DNA from: Pyrodictiaceae archaeon
GTDB lineage: Archaea; Thermoproteota; Thermoprotei_A; Sulfolobales; WANQ01
Reading direction: 5' to 3'
Length of the DNA stretch: 64,000 bases
Assembly: GCA_015521735.1 (NCBI GenBank)
Contig: WANQ01000033.1
Location: 45,729 to 109,728, forward strand
Shown here: piece after piece, positions 26,369-35,065 of the stretch
Layout of the letters: every line of letters starts with the position of its first letter
Position numbering within the stretch: the stretch's first letter is position 1
Notes under the pieces: generated by a model
The model's database searches: none
The model's input: only the letters and a program-made list of their open reading frames with translations
What the model was told of the DNA's origin: nothing
Made by a program: the position numbers and the translations under genes

Positions 26369-27010
26369 TTACACCTTATAGCGTAGTGTTATGTCGAAAA
26401 GCTCTTCGATTAATGCTCTTAATGCTTTCTTGGGGTTAGTGCTCCAGGCTACGATTATTAGGTCTCCTTTCCTTGCGTTTAGCTTATTGGCTATTTCCTC
26501 TAGTTCTCTATGGTAGTATTCTTCTGCTCCCATTAGTACTGGTTTCTCCTTGTAGGCTATTATTAATGCGGCTTCTGCACCATATCTGACCAGTTCATCT
26601 CTTATGTTTAATGCGTTGATGTTTTCTAAAGTGTTTAGCCCGAGGTTTATTTTCGATGCATAAGCGTTTCTCCATGTTGCTATTTCTTTTAGGTCTATTT
26701 CAATAGGTGGCGATATTGCCTTGATAAGCTTCCTAACTATTTCTTCTCCTTTACTTGTAAGGTATACCCCGGCAGCAACATCTGTTTCAACTATTCCTTG
26801 TTCTTTTAGTCTTCTAATCATGGTTTTAACACTTGCTTCTCCTAGTCCAAGGATTGATGCTATCTTTAGTCTTCCCAGTGGTCCATTAGAATATATGTGA
26901 TATAACGTTATGTATACGTCAGCAGAAGTAAACTTGGGTTTTATACCTCTACGTTCTCCGGCTACTCTTCTTAGTAAATCGATGAGTATTGATATGTTTT
27001 CTTCAGCCAT
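26369..27010 (-). CDS. DUF4443 winged-helix regulator
   Basis: A 213-residue protein with an N-terminal winged helix (residues ~25-95: PLGRLKIASILGLGEASVKT, then TSKGEEIVRKL) and a C-terminal DUF4443-like ligand domain (~105-213; EKPVLMGAEEYYHRELEEI in part). It is the first gene of a minus-strand operon with dph6 and NAD kinase, and divergent from ornithine carbamoyltransferase, so either unit could be its target. ATG start at 27010. Confidence 0.8.
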   Translation of the reverse strand: MAEENISILIDLLRRVAGERRGIKPKFTSADVYITLYHIYSNGPLGRLKIASILGLGEASVKTMIRRLKEQGIVETDVAAGVYLTSKGEEIVRKLIKAISPPIEIDLKEIATWRNAYASKINLGLNTLENINALNIRDELVRYGAEAALIIAYKEKPVLMGAEEYYHRELEEIANKLNARKGDLIIVAWSTNPKKALRALIEELFDITLRYKV

Positions 27011-27118
27011 ATTGTATCCGTTAGATTAATGTAGTTGTCATAGTATTTATTTTAACTTGGTTACGATAGTTATTTTATTTTAGTGTGTGACTAAGCTATT
27101 ACTTTGGTGGGTTATTGT

Positions 27119-28072
27119 ATGGTGCAGGCTTCTATTAGGAGTTTGAAAGGTAAGGATTTACTATGGCTTGTAGACTATTCTGTTGAAGAAATATGGGCTA
27201 TACTTGAAACTGCTAAGATGTTTAAGCAGAGATTCTACTCTGGAGAGCGCATTATACCTGTACTTAACGGTAAGGTTCTTGCAATGATATTTCAGAAACC
27301 TAGTACTAGGACTCGTGTAAGCTTTGAAGTAGCTATGTACCAGCTTGGAGGTTACGCTATGTATTTGGGATGGAATGAACTGCAACTGGGCCGTGGTGAA
27401 ACTATTGCAGATACTGCAAGGGTTTTGAGCAGGTATGTTGATGGGATAATGGCTAGGGTTTACTCGCAGAACGATATTGTGGAGCTGGCGAAGTATGCTG
27501 ATGTACCGGTAATAAATGGGTTAAGTGATCTAGTTCACCCTGTTCAAGCACTTAGCGATATGTTTACTATATGGGAGAAGAAGGGTAGACTTAGTGGTTT
27601 AAAGATAGCATTTGTAGGTGATGGCTCAGACAATGTACTTCATAGTTTACTGCTTGCTTCAGCGAAGTTGGGTGTTAACATTAGTATAGGTTCACCTAAA
27701 GAGCTTAGACCTAATAAAGAGATATTGAAGTATGCTGAAGAAGCTGCTGAGAGTTCTGGAAGCATAATAGAGTTCTATGAGGATCCTTATGAAGCTGTTC
27801 GTGGAGCAGATGTTGTATACACGGATGTATGGGTTAGTATGGGTCAGGAGAAAGAGAGGGAGAGGAAGGTTAAGCTACTTGAACCATATAGGGTTACAGT
27901 AGACTTGATGAGACATGCTAAAAAGGATGCATTATTTATGCATTGTCTACCAGCTCATAGAGGAGAAGAGGTTGTAGACGAGGTAATTGATGGTCCTTGG
28001 AGTGTTGTATGGGATCAAGCTGAGAATAGATTGCATACGCAGAAAGCTATACTAGCACTGTTGTTAGGTTAA
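27119..28072 (+). CDS. argF: ornithine carbamoyltransferase
   Basis: Transfers the carbamoyl group to ornithine to give citrulline (arginine metabolism). The carbamoyl-phosphate motif is [27 protein letters not shown] binds the second substrate, and [11 protein letters not shown] is the ornithine-specific loop. The ATG at 27119 is chosen because GGTGGG lies 6 bases before it; a TTG at 27104 would add five residues. Length 317 aa. No other arg genes are in the window, so anabolic versus catabolic use is not decided. Confidence 0.95.
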   Translation: MVQASIRSLKGKDLLWLVDYSVEEIWAILETAKMFKQRFYSGERIIPVLNGKVLAMIFQKPSTRTRVSFEVAMYQLGGYAMYLGWNELQLGRGETIADTARVLSRYVDGIMARVYSQNDIVELAKYADVPVINGLSDLVHPVQALSDMFTIWEKKGRLSGLKIAFVGDGSDNVLHSLLLASAKLGVNISIGSPKELRPNKEILKYAEEAAESSGSIIEFYEDPYEAVRGADVVYTDVWVSMGQEKERERKVKLLEPYRVTVDLMRHAKKDALFMHCLPAHRGEEVVDEVIDGPWSVVWDQAENRLHTQKAILALLLG

Positions 28073-28107
28073 TAATGGTGGCTAAAAGCTTGTAATATGT
28101 TATTGTT

Positions 28108-28467
28108 TTAGAATCTTTTTATTTTGACGCCTAGTTCTTTAGCCTTACTAAGAGCTTCATTACTTATTTTTGCGCCACGTCCCCATATGGCTAAAACAGG
28201 TTTAGCATTTACTTGCTTAGCTTTCTCGTAAACTTGTTCTATGATGTCTGGTGAAACGATTCCCGTCCTATCATATACGTCTATTGCTAGTTTTTCTCCC
28301 CCTTTTACGGCTACTATGTCTATTACGCCTTTCGAGGTTTTTATTCTTTTAACGTTAACAGAATAGCCTGCTTCAACGTATTTACCTGCTACGACACCTA
28401 TGTTTCCATACTTCTCCTTGAGTTTCTTTTGAATGAATCTTATCTCGGCTAGTGACAATGCCTTCAC
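28108..28467 (-). CDS. PD-(D/E)XK nuclease-like small protein
   Basis: A 119-residue protein with the layout of archaeal restriction-endonuclease-like folds: an N-terminal helix, the segment SKGVIDIVAVKGGEKLAIDVYDR with a D and a D-x-x-R-type pair in place of D...(E)xK, then helix-strand-helix (KPVLAIWGRG). The usual catalytic Glu-x-Lys is D-V-Y here, so activity is uncertain. Distantly similar to Hjc-like archaeal nucleases. GTG start at 28467. Confidence 0.6.
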   Translation of the reverse strand: MKALSLAEIRFIQKKLKEKYGNIGVVAGKYVEAGYSVNVKRIKTSKGVIDIVAVKGGEKLAIDVYDRTGIVSPDIIEQVYEKAKQVNAKPVLAIWGRGAKISNEALSKAKELGVKIKRF

Positions 28468-28523
28468 CGTGGAGGTTTATTTTGCATGTGCTGTATAAGC
28501 GTATTATCCTGTGATTTTTAAGT

Positions 28524-29867
28524 CTATTTGACTTTCTTTAACCTCCTTAAGGCTGACTCGGCTGCAACATATAGTGGTGTGTAGACTTCGCTTTCCCGGG
28601 GCATGTATGAGGTTTCAAGTTCTAGTAAGGTGTCTATGGATGCATTAAGCTTTATTGCCAATGATATTATGTCAATGTATTTTGATATATTGCATTCTTT
28701 GCAGACTACTTGGCCTCCAAGAACTCTGCCTTTATGATCATATACTAGCTTAATGTATACTCTATCGCTACCTGGCATGTAGTGGGGTTTATCTAAGCCT
28801 ACTACTCTTAGTGTTTGAACACTTACACCTAGGTTTTGAGCTTTAGTTTTTGTTAACCCTGTACTACCTACAGCTAATCCACTTGTACGCATAATGAATG
28901 GTGAAAGTGTTCCAGGATACCTGGCTTCTATACCGATAGAGTTTAGCCCTGCTACTCTTCCTTGATGGAAAGCTGTTGTTGCCAACATGCTTATTGTGGG
29001 CTTCTTTGTTATATAGTCTATTGTTTGAACGATATCGCCTACAGCATAAATGTCCTCAATACTAGTTTTCATGTGGTCATCTACTAGTATGAATCCTTTT
29101 TCATTTGTCTTTATACCAGCGTTAACTGCTATGCCAGTATTAGGCTTCATACCTGTTGCCATGACTACGAAGTCTACGTTTATGCTAGTATCTTGTACTC
29201 TAATAGATAGTTTTCCATTTACCTCAGTGATCTCAGATACTGGTGAGTTCACGTAAACTTTTATCTCTCTACCACTTAGGTTCCTTCTAACCAAGGAGCC
29301 CATGTCCTTGTCTAGAGTAGTTGGTAATACTTCTTGTAATGCTTCAATTAAGTACACGTTTAATCCAAGTTCTTTTAATGCTATGGCTACTTCTATTCCT
29401 ATAGGCCCAGCACCTATAACAGCCACATTCTTCGACGAAAGAGCTTTTTCTCTAATAGCTATGGCGTCTTCTGGTGTCTTAAGCGTAAACACATTCTTTA
29501 ATTCTAAGGCTCTACGTAATGGCCCGGGAGCTGTAGGTGTAGAGCCCATAGCTAGTATTAACTTATCATATTCAATAGTCTTTACATCGCCATTTGACTT
29601 GTACTTTATAGTTTTATTTCCCGTGTTAATACTTAGTGCTTCAGCATTTAGCTCTAATTTGATACCAGGTGTTAGTGGCTCCTTCTCAATTACATCGTTG
29701 GGTTTCAAGTATCCTGAAATGACGTCCGGTAAAGCACATGGATGATATATGGGGTATGGTCTTTTTTCTAATACTACTACATTGCATTCTTTACAATAGT
29801 TTTTAGCATATGCAGCTGCAGTCATGCCGCCAGTGCCATACCCTATAACCACTATTCTTTTCTCCAT
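28524..29867 (-). CDS. CoA-disulfide reductase/NADH oxidase-like flavoprotein
   Basis: FAD/NAD-dependent oxidoreductase, 447 aa. FAD binding is VVIGYGTGGMTAAAYA at the N-terminus; the active-site Cys lies in YHPCALPDVISGYL, the single-Cys motif of the CoA-disulfide reductase/NADH oxidase group. NAD binding is VAVIGAGPIGIEVAI, and the FAD closure is DIYAVGDIVQT. The ATG at 29867 has GGTG 7 bases upstream and is preferred over an ATG 13 codons earlier. In hyperthermophiles these enzymes reduce CoA disulfide, sulfur or oxygen; the substrate here is open. Confidence 0.88.
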   Translation of the reverse strand: MEKRIVVIGYGTGGMTAAAYAKNYCKECNVVVLEKRPYPIYHPCALPDVISGYLKPNDVIEKEPLTPGIKLELNAEALSINTGNKTIKYKSNGDVKTIEYDKLILAMGSTPTAPGPLRRALELKNVFTLKTPEDAIAIREKALSSKNVAVIGAGPIGIEVAIALKELGLNVYLIEALQEVLPTTLDKDMGSLVRRNLSGREIKVYVNSPVSEITEVNGKLSIRVQDTSINVDFVVMATGMKPNTGIAVNAGIKTNEKGFILVDDHMKTSIEDIYAVGDIVQTIDYITKKPTISMLATTAFHQGRVAGLNSIGIEARYPGTLSPFIMRTSGLAVGSTGLTKTKAQNLGVSVQTLRVVGLDKPHYMPGSDRVYIKLVYDHKGRVLGGQVVCKECNISKYIDIISLAIKLNASIDTLLELETSYMPRESEVYTPLYVAAESALRRLKKVK

Positions 29868-29960
29868 GTACAACACCTTATATAATGTTAAATGGTTGGT
29901 GAACATTGTAAAGTTGTATTGTGTAAAAGTAAAAATATTTTCGTTAATTAAATAGTAGTT

Positions 29961-31568
29961 TTACTTCTTTAGGCTCTTAAAGTAGTTCATGATTTCCTCT
30001 AATAGTTTCTTACCTGTTTCAGTCTTAGGGTATGTTACTGCTCTAATTGGTTCAGGTATAGGATTGCTTTCAACGTATTCTCTAGGTTTTCTAGGCCAGT
30101 TTCTTGGGTCAAATCCATGTTGTGCTAGGAAGGCTATAGTCCATCGTTCTGAACCAAATCCTGAGCACCCTGTCCATAGGATTATTCCTTTATTGTGCTT
30201 GATTTTGAATGGTGATGTAAACTTTGTTCCGTGTATTGAGATATTTCCTATTTCAAGCCATGCTTTCTTATCTTCTCTAGGACCTTTATATGGTAGCCAT
30301 GCTTCAAAGTCTATGGTTCCCGGTTTATTGATGTCTTTTTCTCTTTTCTCTTCTACTATACCTGCTTGTTCGTAGTACCAAGGTGTTACCCAAGCCCATC
30401 TCCATTCAAGGTCTAGTACTTTATCCATTAAGTACTCGTATCTTTCTAGTAGCTTGTTTCTTATGTCTACTACTTGTTCGGGTTTGCCTAGCCATACAAC
30501 TTCTACTCTATGGAACTCTATGACTCTTTCAACACCATGTAGTCCTCCAGCCTCCCATCTAAATGATGGTCCACTATGATCATACATTTTTACTGGTAGG
30601 TTTTTGTCGTCGAGTACTTCTCTTGAGAAGAACTGGTAGAAGGGTTCGCATTGGGCATAGCATAGGAAGTGTGTTGGGGGTTTCACGTATTTTTGTAGTT
30701 CTTCTGGTGGTGCGGTATCGGTTACGTACATGTAGTCTATTAGTTCTTCATACACGCTGATATCATATGATATGGGAAATGATGCAAAGATCATTGAGTT
30801 TATAGTACCCTTCAAATGCCCTGTTCTCAAGCCTACTTCTAGTGGATACATTTTTGGGAATATGGCTTCGTGGAATCCTAATGGTTTAACAACTTCTTCA
30901 ATGAAGAAGTGTTTTAACATGTTTATTAGGTATGTGAATGGTGGTGTAAAGAACCATTGGCCTATGCTGAATCTCTTTATCCATCCTATTTCTTCTAGTA
31001 TCTTGTTTGGGTCTTTATCAAATTTTGGTTTAGGAAACTTTACTTGGCTTTGCTTAATTAGTTCCCAGTGTTCTGCTTTTCCACCCCATTTTGCTCTTGC
31101 TTCTTTTTCTTGGAGTAGTTTAAGTAGTCTATCTATGTATGGCTTCTTTATCTCACTTTCACTTATATCTTGCAATAATATTATGGTTTTATCGTCTTTA
31201 GCCTCTATTGACTTAATGAATGGTAGTTTTAGTGAAACAGTATATTTCCCTTCAAGCTCTATTAATGCATTCCTTATTATGAGGTTTCTTACACCGATCT
31301 TATACTTAGGGCTTATATTGTTTATAAAATAGTTCTTTATTCTAAGTGCAGCGTTATGTATGCGGACGTGTCTTCCAGTTTCTAATGTGAACTCTATTTT
31401 ATTCTCACTAGCCTGGTAGTCTATTACCCTGCCAGCTTCTTTGAGGTCTCGTACACCCTTAGTTAGTAGTTTGCTGTTTAAGTAGTCTATTATTTTCGGT
31501 AACTCTTTTATGAGATCATCGGGTACTTTACGGTTGAATTCAAGTACTACTATGCCTTTGAATTTCAC
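29961..31568 (-). CDS. serS: rare (methanogen-type) seryl-tRNA synthetase
   Basis: A class II aminoacyl-tRNA synthetase of the M. jannaschii-type SerRS family rather than the common SerRS. Zinc ligands appear as C in FLCYAQCEPF, the motif 2 region GLHGVERVIEFHRVEVVW, and C in ILWTGCSGFGSERWTIAFL (motif 3). The N-terminal ~165 residues form the tRNA-binding domain. GTG at 31568 is chosen (MKFKGIVV start; GGTG 9 bases upstream); GTG at 31580 is also in frame. A TATA-like CTTATAAG lies near 31611-31618. Confidence 0.8.
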   Translation of the reverse strand: MKFKGIVVLEFNRKVPDDLIKELPKIIDYLNSKLLTKGVRDLKEAGRVIDYQASENKIEFTLETGRHVRIHNAALRIKNYFINNISPKYKIGVRNLIIRNALIELEGKYTVSLKLPFIKSIEAKDDKTIILLQDISESEIKKPYIDRLLKLLQEKEARAKWGGKAEHWELIKQSQVKFPKPKFDKDPNKILEEIGWIKRFSIGQWFFTPPFTYLINMLKHFFIEEVVKPLGFHEAIFPKMYPLEVGLRTGHLKGTINSMIFASFPISYDISVYEELIDYMYVTDTAPPEELQKYVKPPTHFLCYAQCEPFYQFFSREVLDDKNLPVKMYDHSGPSFRWEAGGLHGVERVIEFHRVEVVWLGKPEQVVDIRNKLLERYEYLMDKVLDLEWRWAWVTPWYYEQAGIVEEKREKDINKPGTIDFEAWLPYKGPREDKKAWLEIGNISIHGTKFTSPFKIKHNKGIILWTGCSGFGSERWTIAFLAQHGFDPRNWPRKPREYVESNPIPEPIRAVTYPKTETGKKLLEEIMNYFKSLKK

Positions 31569-31580
31569 GTTTATGCACAC

Positions 31581-31920
31581 CTATACTGGGCAAAAACTAC
31601 TCGGTTACTGCTTATAAGTGAAACCTCTATACTTAGTGCTTACTTCCGGATTCCCTTAATAATAGGTCATTTCAACTTCTTCTTATCCCATTAACCTTTA
31701 TCCACGTTTTATTAATAGTCTTGGAGCCTTTTTAGCCTCATAAGTTGGTTGTAATTGTTTTTAACTATTTTCGGTAATGAGATTCTTTGCTATATTACTA
31801 TTAGCGCCTCTTACCGATTCACTATATTCCTAACTCTTTACTTATATCTATTAATTGTTGCTTATTCAAGCTTAACTATTTTAGGGGGTCATTGTATGTT
31901 AGTACCCTGGTGGATAGCTT
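31581..31920. other. 340-bp divergent intergenic region with a long dyad
   Basis: No open frame of note. It holds promoters for serS (minus) and the cDPG synthetase gene (plus; GGTGG ribosome binding site at 31911-31915). An imperfect inverted repeat pairs TCGGTAA-T-GAG (31771-31781) with CTC-TTACCGA (31808-31817): ten base pairs with one bulged T and a 26-base AT-rich loop. Confidence 0.5.
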
Positions 31921-33261
31921 ATGCCTAGGCCAAGGAAGGTCATTATAATGGGAGCTGGAGGTAGGGATTTCCATAACTTTAATGTAGTGTTTAGAGATAA
32001 TCCTGAATACGAGGTTGTCGCATTTACTGCTACTCAAATACCTGGTATAAGTGGGCGTAGATATCCTCCTGAACTAGCAGGTAGGCTCTATCCCAACGGT
32101 ATTCCAATAATTTCTGAGAAGGAGTTAATAAAACTCGTGAAAGATCATGGTGTAGACGAGGTAGTTTTAGCATATAGTGATCTACTCTACAATGACGTGG
32201 GAAGAATACTATCAACAGTACTGGCTTCTGGAGCCGACTTTAGAATACTAGGTCCAAGGGAAACAATGCTTCCATCATCAAAGCCTGTTATAGCTGTAAC
32301 AGCTGTAAGAACTGGTGCAGGTAAGAGTACGGTTAGTAGAGCTATTGTGCGCGAGTTAAAGTCAAGGAATTTGAAAGTTGTGGTTGTCCGTCATCCAATG
32401 GCTTATGCTCGTGACCTAGTAAAAGCTGCAGTAGAGAGATTTGAGAAGCCCGAGGATTTTGATAAGTACGAGTTAACTATTGAGGAGAGAGAAGAGTATG
32501 AGCCTTACTTAAAAATGGGTGTTACAGTATATGCAGGAGTAGACTACAACAAAATACTTGTTGAAGTAGAAAAAGAAGCAGATGTAATACACTGGGATGG
32601 AGGAAACAATGATTGGCCCTTCTTTAAGCCAGACTACATGATAACTGTTGCAGATGCTATGAGACCAGGCCATGAAATATCGAGTTTTCCTGGAGAAGTT
32701 AACTTAAGGTTAGCTGATGTAGTGATAATAACTAAGGTAAGCCAAGCAACCAAGGATGCAATTGAAACAATTAAAAAGAATACCCTAGAAGTAAATGATA
32801 AGGCAAAGATAGTATTAGCTGACTTAGAGGTAACAGTTGATAAGCCAGAACTACTTGAAGGTAAGAGAGCAGTCGTAGTAGAGGACTCACCTACAGTTAC
32901 TCATGGAGGACTACCGTATGCTGCAGGATATGTAGCAGCTAAGAAGTATGGTGCTGAAATAATTGATCCAAAGAAATACGCTGTAGGAATAATAAAGAAG
33001 ATGTATGAAGAATACCCACACATGGGTCCAGTTGTACCAAGTACCGGATACGCTCCTGAACAACTTAGGGACTTAGAGAAAACATTGAATAATATAGATG
33101 CAGATGTAGTAGTTCTTGGTACTCCAGCAGACATATCCAAGCTTATAAGAATAAATAAACCAGTGGTACGTGTTAGCTATGAATTGAAGATAGTAGAAGG
33201 ACCTAGTGTAAAAGAACTAGTAGACGAGTTCCTAGAGAAGGCTAAAGAAAAACTAGAGTAA
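31921..33261 (+). CDS. cyclic 2,3-diphosphoglycerate synthetase-like P-loop protein
   Basis: A 446-residue member of the cDPG synthetase family, which cyclises 2,3-diphosphoglycerate to the thermoprotectant cDPG in some methanogens; in crenarchaea the product is less certain. The N-terminus has VIIMGAGGRDFHNFN, the P-loop is TAVRTGAGKSTVSRAI (residues ~128-143), and EVNLRLADVVIITK and HGGLPYAAGYVAA are family segments. ATG start with GGTGG 5 bases upstream. Confidence 0.8.
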   Translation: MPRPRKVIIMGAGGRDFHNFNVVFRDNPEYEVVAFTATQIPGISGRRYPPELAGRLYPNGIPIISEKELIKLVKDHGVDEVVLAYSDLLYNDVGRILSTVLASGADFRILGPRETMLPSSKPVIAVTAVRTGAGKSTVSRAIVRELKSRNLKVVVVRHPMAYARDLVKAAVERFEKPEDFDKYELTIEEREEYEPYLKMGVTVYAGVDYNKILVEVEKEADVIHWDGGNNDWPFFKPDYMITVADAMRPGHEISSFPGEVNLRLADVVIITKVSQATKDAIETIKKNTLEVNDKAKIVLADLEVTVDKPELLEGKRAVVVEDSPTVTHGGLPYAAGYVAAKKYGAEIIDPKKYAVGIIKKMYEEYPHMGPVVPSTGYAPEQLRDLEKTLNNIDADVVVLGTPADISKLIRINKPVVRVSYELKIVEGPSVKELVDEFLEKAKEKLE

Positions 33262-33374
33262 GAGTAAGGTAAACTCATAGAATAACTACATCATTTAATT
33301 AAATACAGTTATTTTTCAATTAGACATGTTCTCTAAACGGGCGTTAATACTAAAGAACCAGAAACGTGAATCTA

Positions 33375-33444
33375 TATGGGATGAAGAGTGGTGACGTGAC
33401 TGAAAATATCATGTAATGAAGAAACGAGGGCGAGGCTGACCATA
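33375..33444 (+). ncRNA. C/D-box guide RNA candidate overlapping the AAA-gene leader
   Basis: Plus strand: C-like ATGAAGA (33381-33387), 12-base guide, D' CTGA (33400-33403), 12-base spacer, C'-like ATGAAGA (33416-33422), 13-base guide, D CTGA (33436-33439). The flanks TATGG (33375-33379) and CCATA (33440-33444) are perfectly complementary, giving the terminal stem. The C boxes differ from RUGAUGA at one position each, and identically. The RNA would end 2 bases before the AAA-gene ATG. Confidence 0.5.
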
Positions 33445-33446
33445 AA

Positions 33447-34901
33447 ATGACTAGACGTGAGTTCACAGGCTACAGAATTACAAGGATAAAACTACCAGCT
33501 AATGTTGTAGGCTTAATCAGTATTCACAAGTCTATAAAGCCTAGAGAAAGTAGGGCTTCATATATTATTGCTTGGAAAGTATATGAAAAGTTAAGAAAAG
33601 CTTTAGCTAAAGCACCTCTTAGAGTTAAGGTTACTTACCCTAAAATGATTCATTTGGGAGAAATACTGTTCTCCCTCATACCTTTAGCTCAGATAATGCT
33701 TCCTCACTTAGCTTTAAAATATGGTTCAGGATTCATTGTATTGATTAGAGAGGCCGTAGATGAGAGGAATAGGTATGGTAAAATATTCTATAAGAATATT
33801 GGTGGAGTTGCTATATTACCTGTAAATAAATCTAATAGATCATCTATAACGTTTATTAAGGTTTTAGTTAATGTACATAGGCATAGATATGTAGGCTATG
33901 ATAAACGAGTAGAGACATTAGATGATAATTACGTTCATATGTTTAGGATAGAACAATTAGTATCTAGAGCTGGCTATAACTATTACTACATTGCCGAGAA
34001 GCCTCTACTAATACTGGACGTTAAGTTTCCTTCTATTGAAGATGTTATTAGAATAGTAATAGAGGATGGTGTAGAGGCAGTAAGTGTGTCATTTCCTCTT
34101 AGAGAGCCTCAATGGAGTCTAAACGCGTTTCCTCCAAAATTAGTTGAGGACTTGAGAAGCATTTTAATTGAACCATTAAAGGCTAACGCTAAGTATGCTC
34201 CACGAGGACTTATAGTAATAGGTCCTCCAGGTGTAGGTAAATCAGTATTAGTGGAAGCAATAGCAGGAGAACTATATATGAAAATACTTGAACTATCACC
34301 TGGATCCTATAGGTCTATGTGGTACGGGTTAACAGAAAAAATATTGCTTAAACTCTTTGAAAAATTAAGGAAACGTGCTGATGTATTAGTGCTAGTTGAT
34401 GACGCAGAGTTTTTGTCCATGAGAGCTAGATCTATTCATGAAGTCCATTTATCTGAGATAACAATGTTGCTCAACATACTTCAACGTCCTGATAGACCTT
34501 TCATCTCGTTAACATCGAATCAACCAGATATAATAGATCCAGCATTAATAAGACCTGGTAGAATAGACTTAGCATTAATAATAGGCTATCCTGACCGCGA
34601 ATACCGTAAGATAATTGCTAGAACTCTAGCGAGGAAATATTCCATTAGTATTAGCGAAGACTTAGTAGATTATATTGCGAAAACTACTAGATGGTTTACT
34701 AATGCTGAAATAGATGCATTAATTCGATTAGCAGCAAGTTTAGGTAAAGGTAAGATCACTCCTGAAGTAATTGATAAGGCTAAGAGAAGATTTAAGATAA
34801 ATGATGGTGAACGCCGAAGAATCCAGGAATACCTTGACTGGTATAGTAGTAGATTTCAAGGAATAGTAGTAAAGTATGTGCCTAGAGAAGATGAGATGTA
34901 A
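33447..34901 (+). CDS. AAA+ ATPase with N-terminal domain of unknown type
   Basis: A 484-residue protein. Residues ~1-235 are a beta-rich and helical domain I do not recognise. The AAA domain (~240-430) has Walker A GPPGVGKSVLVEAI, Walker B VLVLVDDAEF (DD-A-E rather than the usual DE), sensor 1 ISLTSNQPD, and RPGRIDLALIIGYPD carrying the arginine fingers, then a helical lid. It resembles CDC48/Bcs1-type AAA proteins. Substrate unknown. Its 3' end is followed at once by a C/D RNA on the other strand. Confidence 0.85.
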   Translation: MTRREFTGYRITRIKLPANVVGLISIHKSIKPRESRASYIIAWKVYEKLRKALAKAPLRVKVTYPKMIHLGEILFSLIPLAQIMLPHLALKYGSGFIVLIREAVDERNRYGKIFYKNIGGVAILPVNKSNRSSITFIKVLVNVHRHRYVGYDKRVETLDDNYVHMFRIEQLVSRAGYNYYYIAEKPLLILDVKFPSIEDVIRIVIEDGVEAVSVSFPLREPQWSLNAFPPKLVEDLRSILIEPLKANAKYAPRGLIVIGPPGVGKSVLVEAIAGELYMKILELSPGSYRSMWYGLTEKILLKLFEKLRKRADVLVLVDDAEFLSMRARSIHEVHLSEITMLLNILQRPDRPFISLTSNQPDIIDPALIRPGRIDLALIIGYPDREYRKIIARTLARKYSISISEDLVDYIAKTTRWFTNAEIDALIRLAASLGKGKITPEVIDKAKRRFKINDGERRRIQEYLDWYSSRFQGIVVKYVPREDEM

Positions 34902-34960
34902 AGCTCAGCCCTTCCGCTCTTCATCACTATGTCAGCGTCGTCTAGCCTCATCAGAGCTCT
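34900..34960 (-). ncRNA. C/D-box guide RNA
   Basis: Minus strand: box C CTGATGA (34954-34948), 12-base guide, D' CTGA (34935-34932), 4-base spacer, C' GTGATGA (34927-34921), 12-base guide, D CTGA (34908-34905). Flanks AGAGC and GCTTT pair (one G-U). Both guides have the canonical 12-base length. Target of the D' guide, read 5'->3', would be CGUCGUCUAGCC, which resembles positions ~6-17 of a tRNA with the modification at G10; target of the D guide would be CCCUUCCGCUCU with the fifth base (U) methylated. Confidence 0.85.
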
Positions 34961-34977
34961 AATCCCATATATTTACT

Positions 34978-35050
34978 AAGGCCTCGGAGACTCTTTAGCC
35001 GGCCTGCCGGCCATCGTTAAGCCTTCTCCGCCATACTCCTCATCGGCTGT
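34978..35050. ncRNA. GC-rich structured element, possible second RNA
   Basis: 34981-35040 has 37 G+C out of 60 bases, far above the surrounding AT-rich DNA. CGGAGA (34985-34990) pairs with TCTCCG (35025-35030), and an inner hairpin GCCGG-CCTG-CCGGC occupies 34998-35011. The internal-loop-with-hairpin layout recalls an H/ACA guide RNA, but no convincing ACA box is visible on either strand. It lies in the 3' region of the YkgJ-like gene, just upstream (minus strand) of the C/D RNA. Confidence 0.5.
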
Positions 35051-35065
35051 ATCTTGTATCTATAC

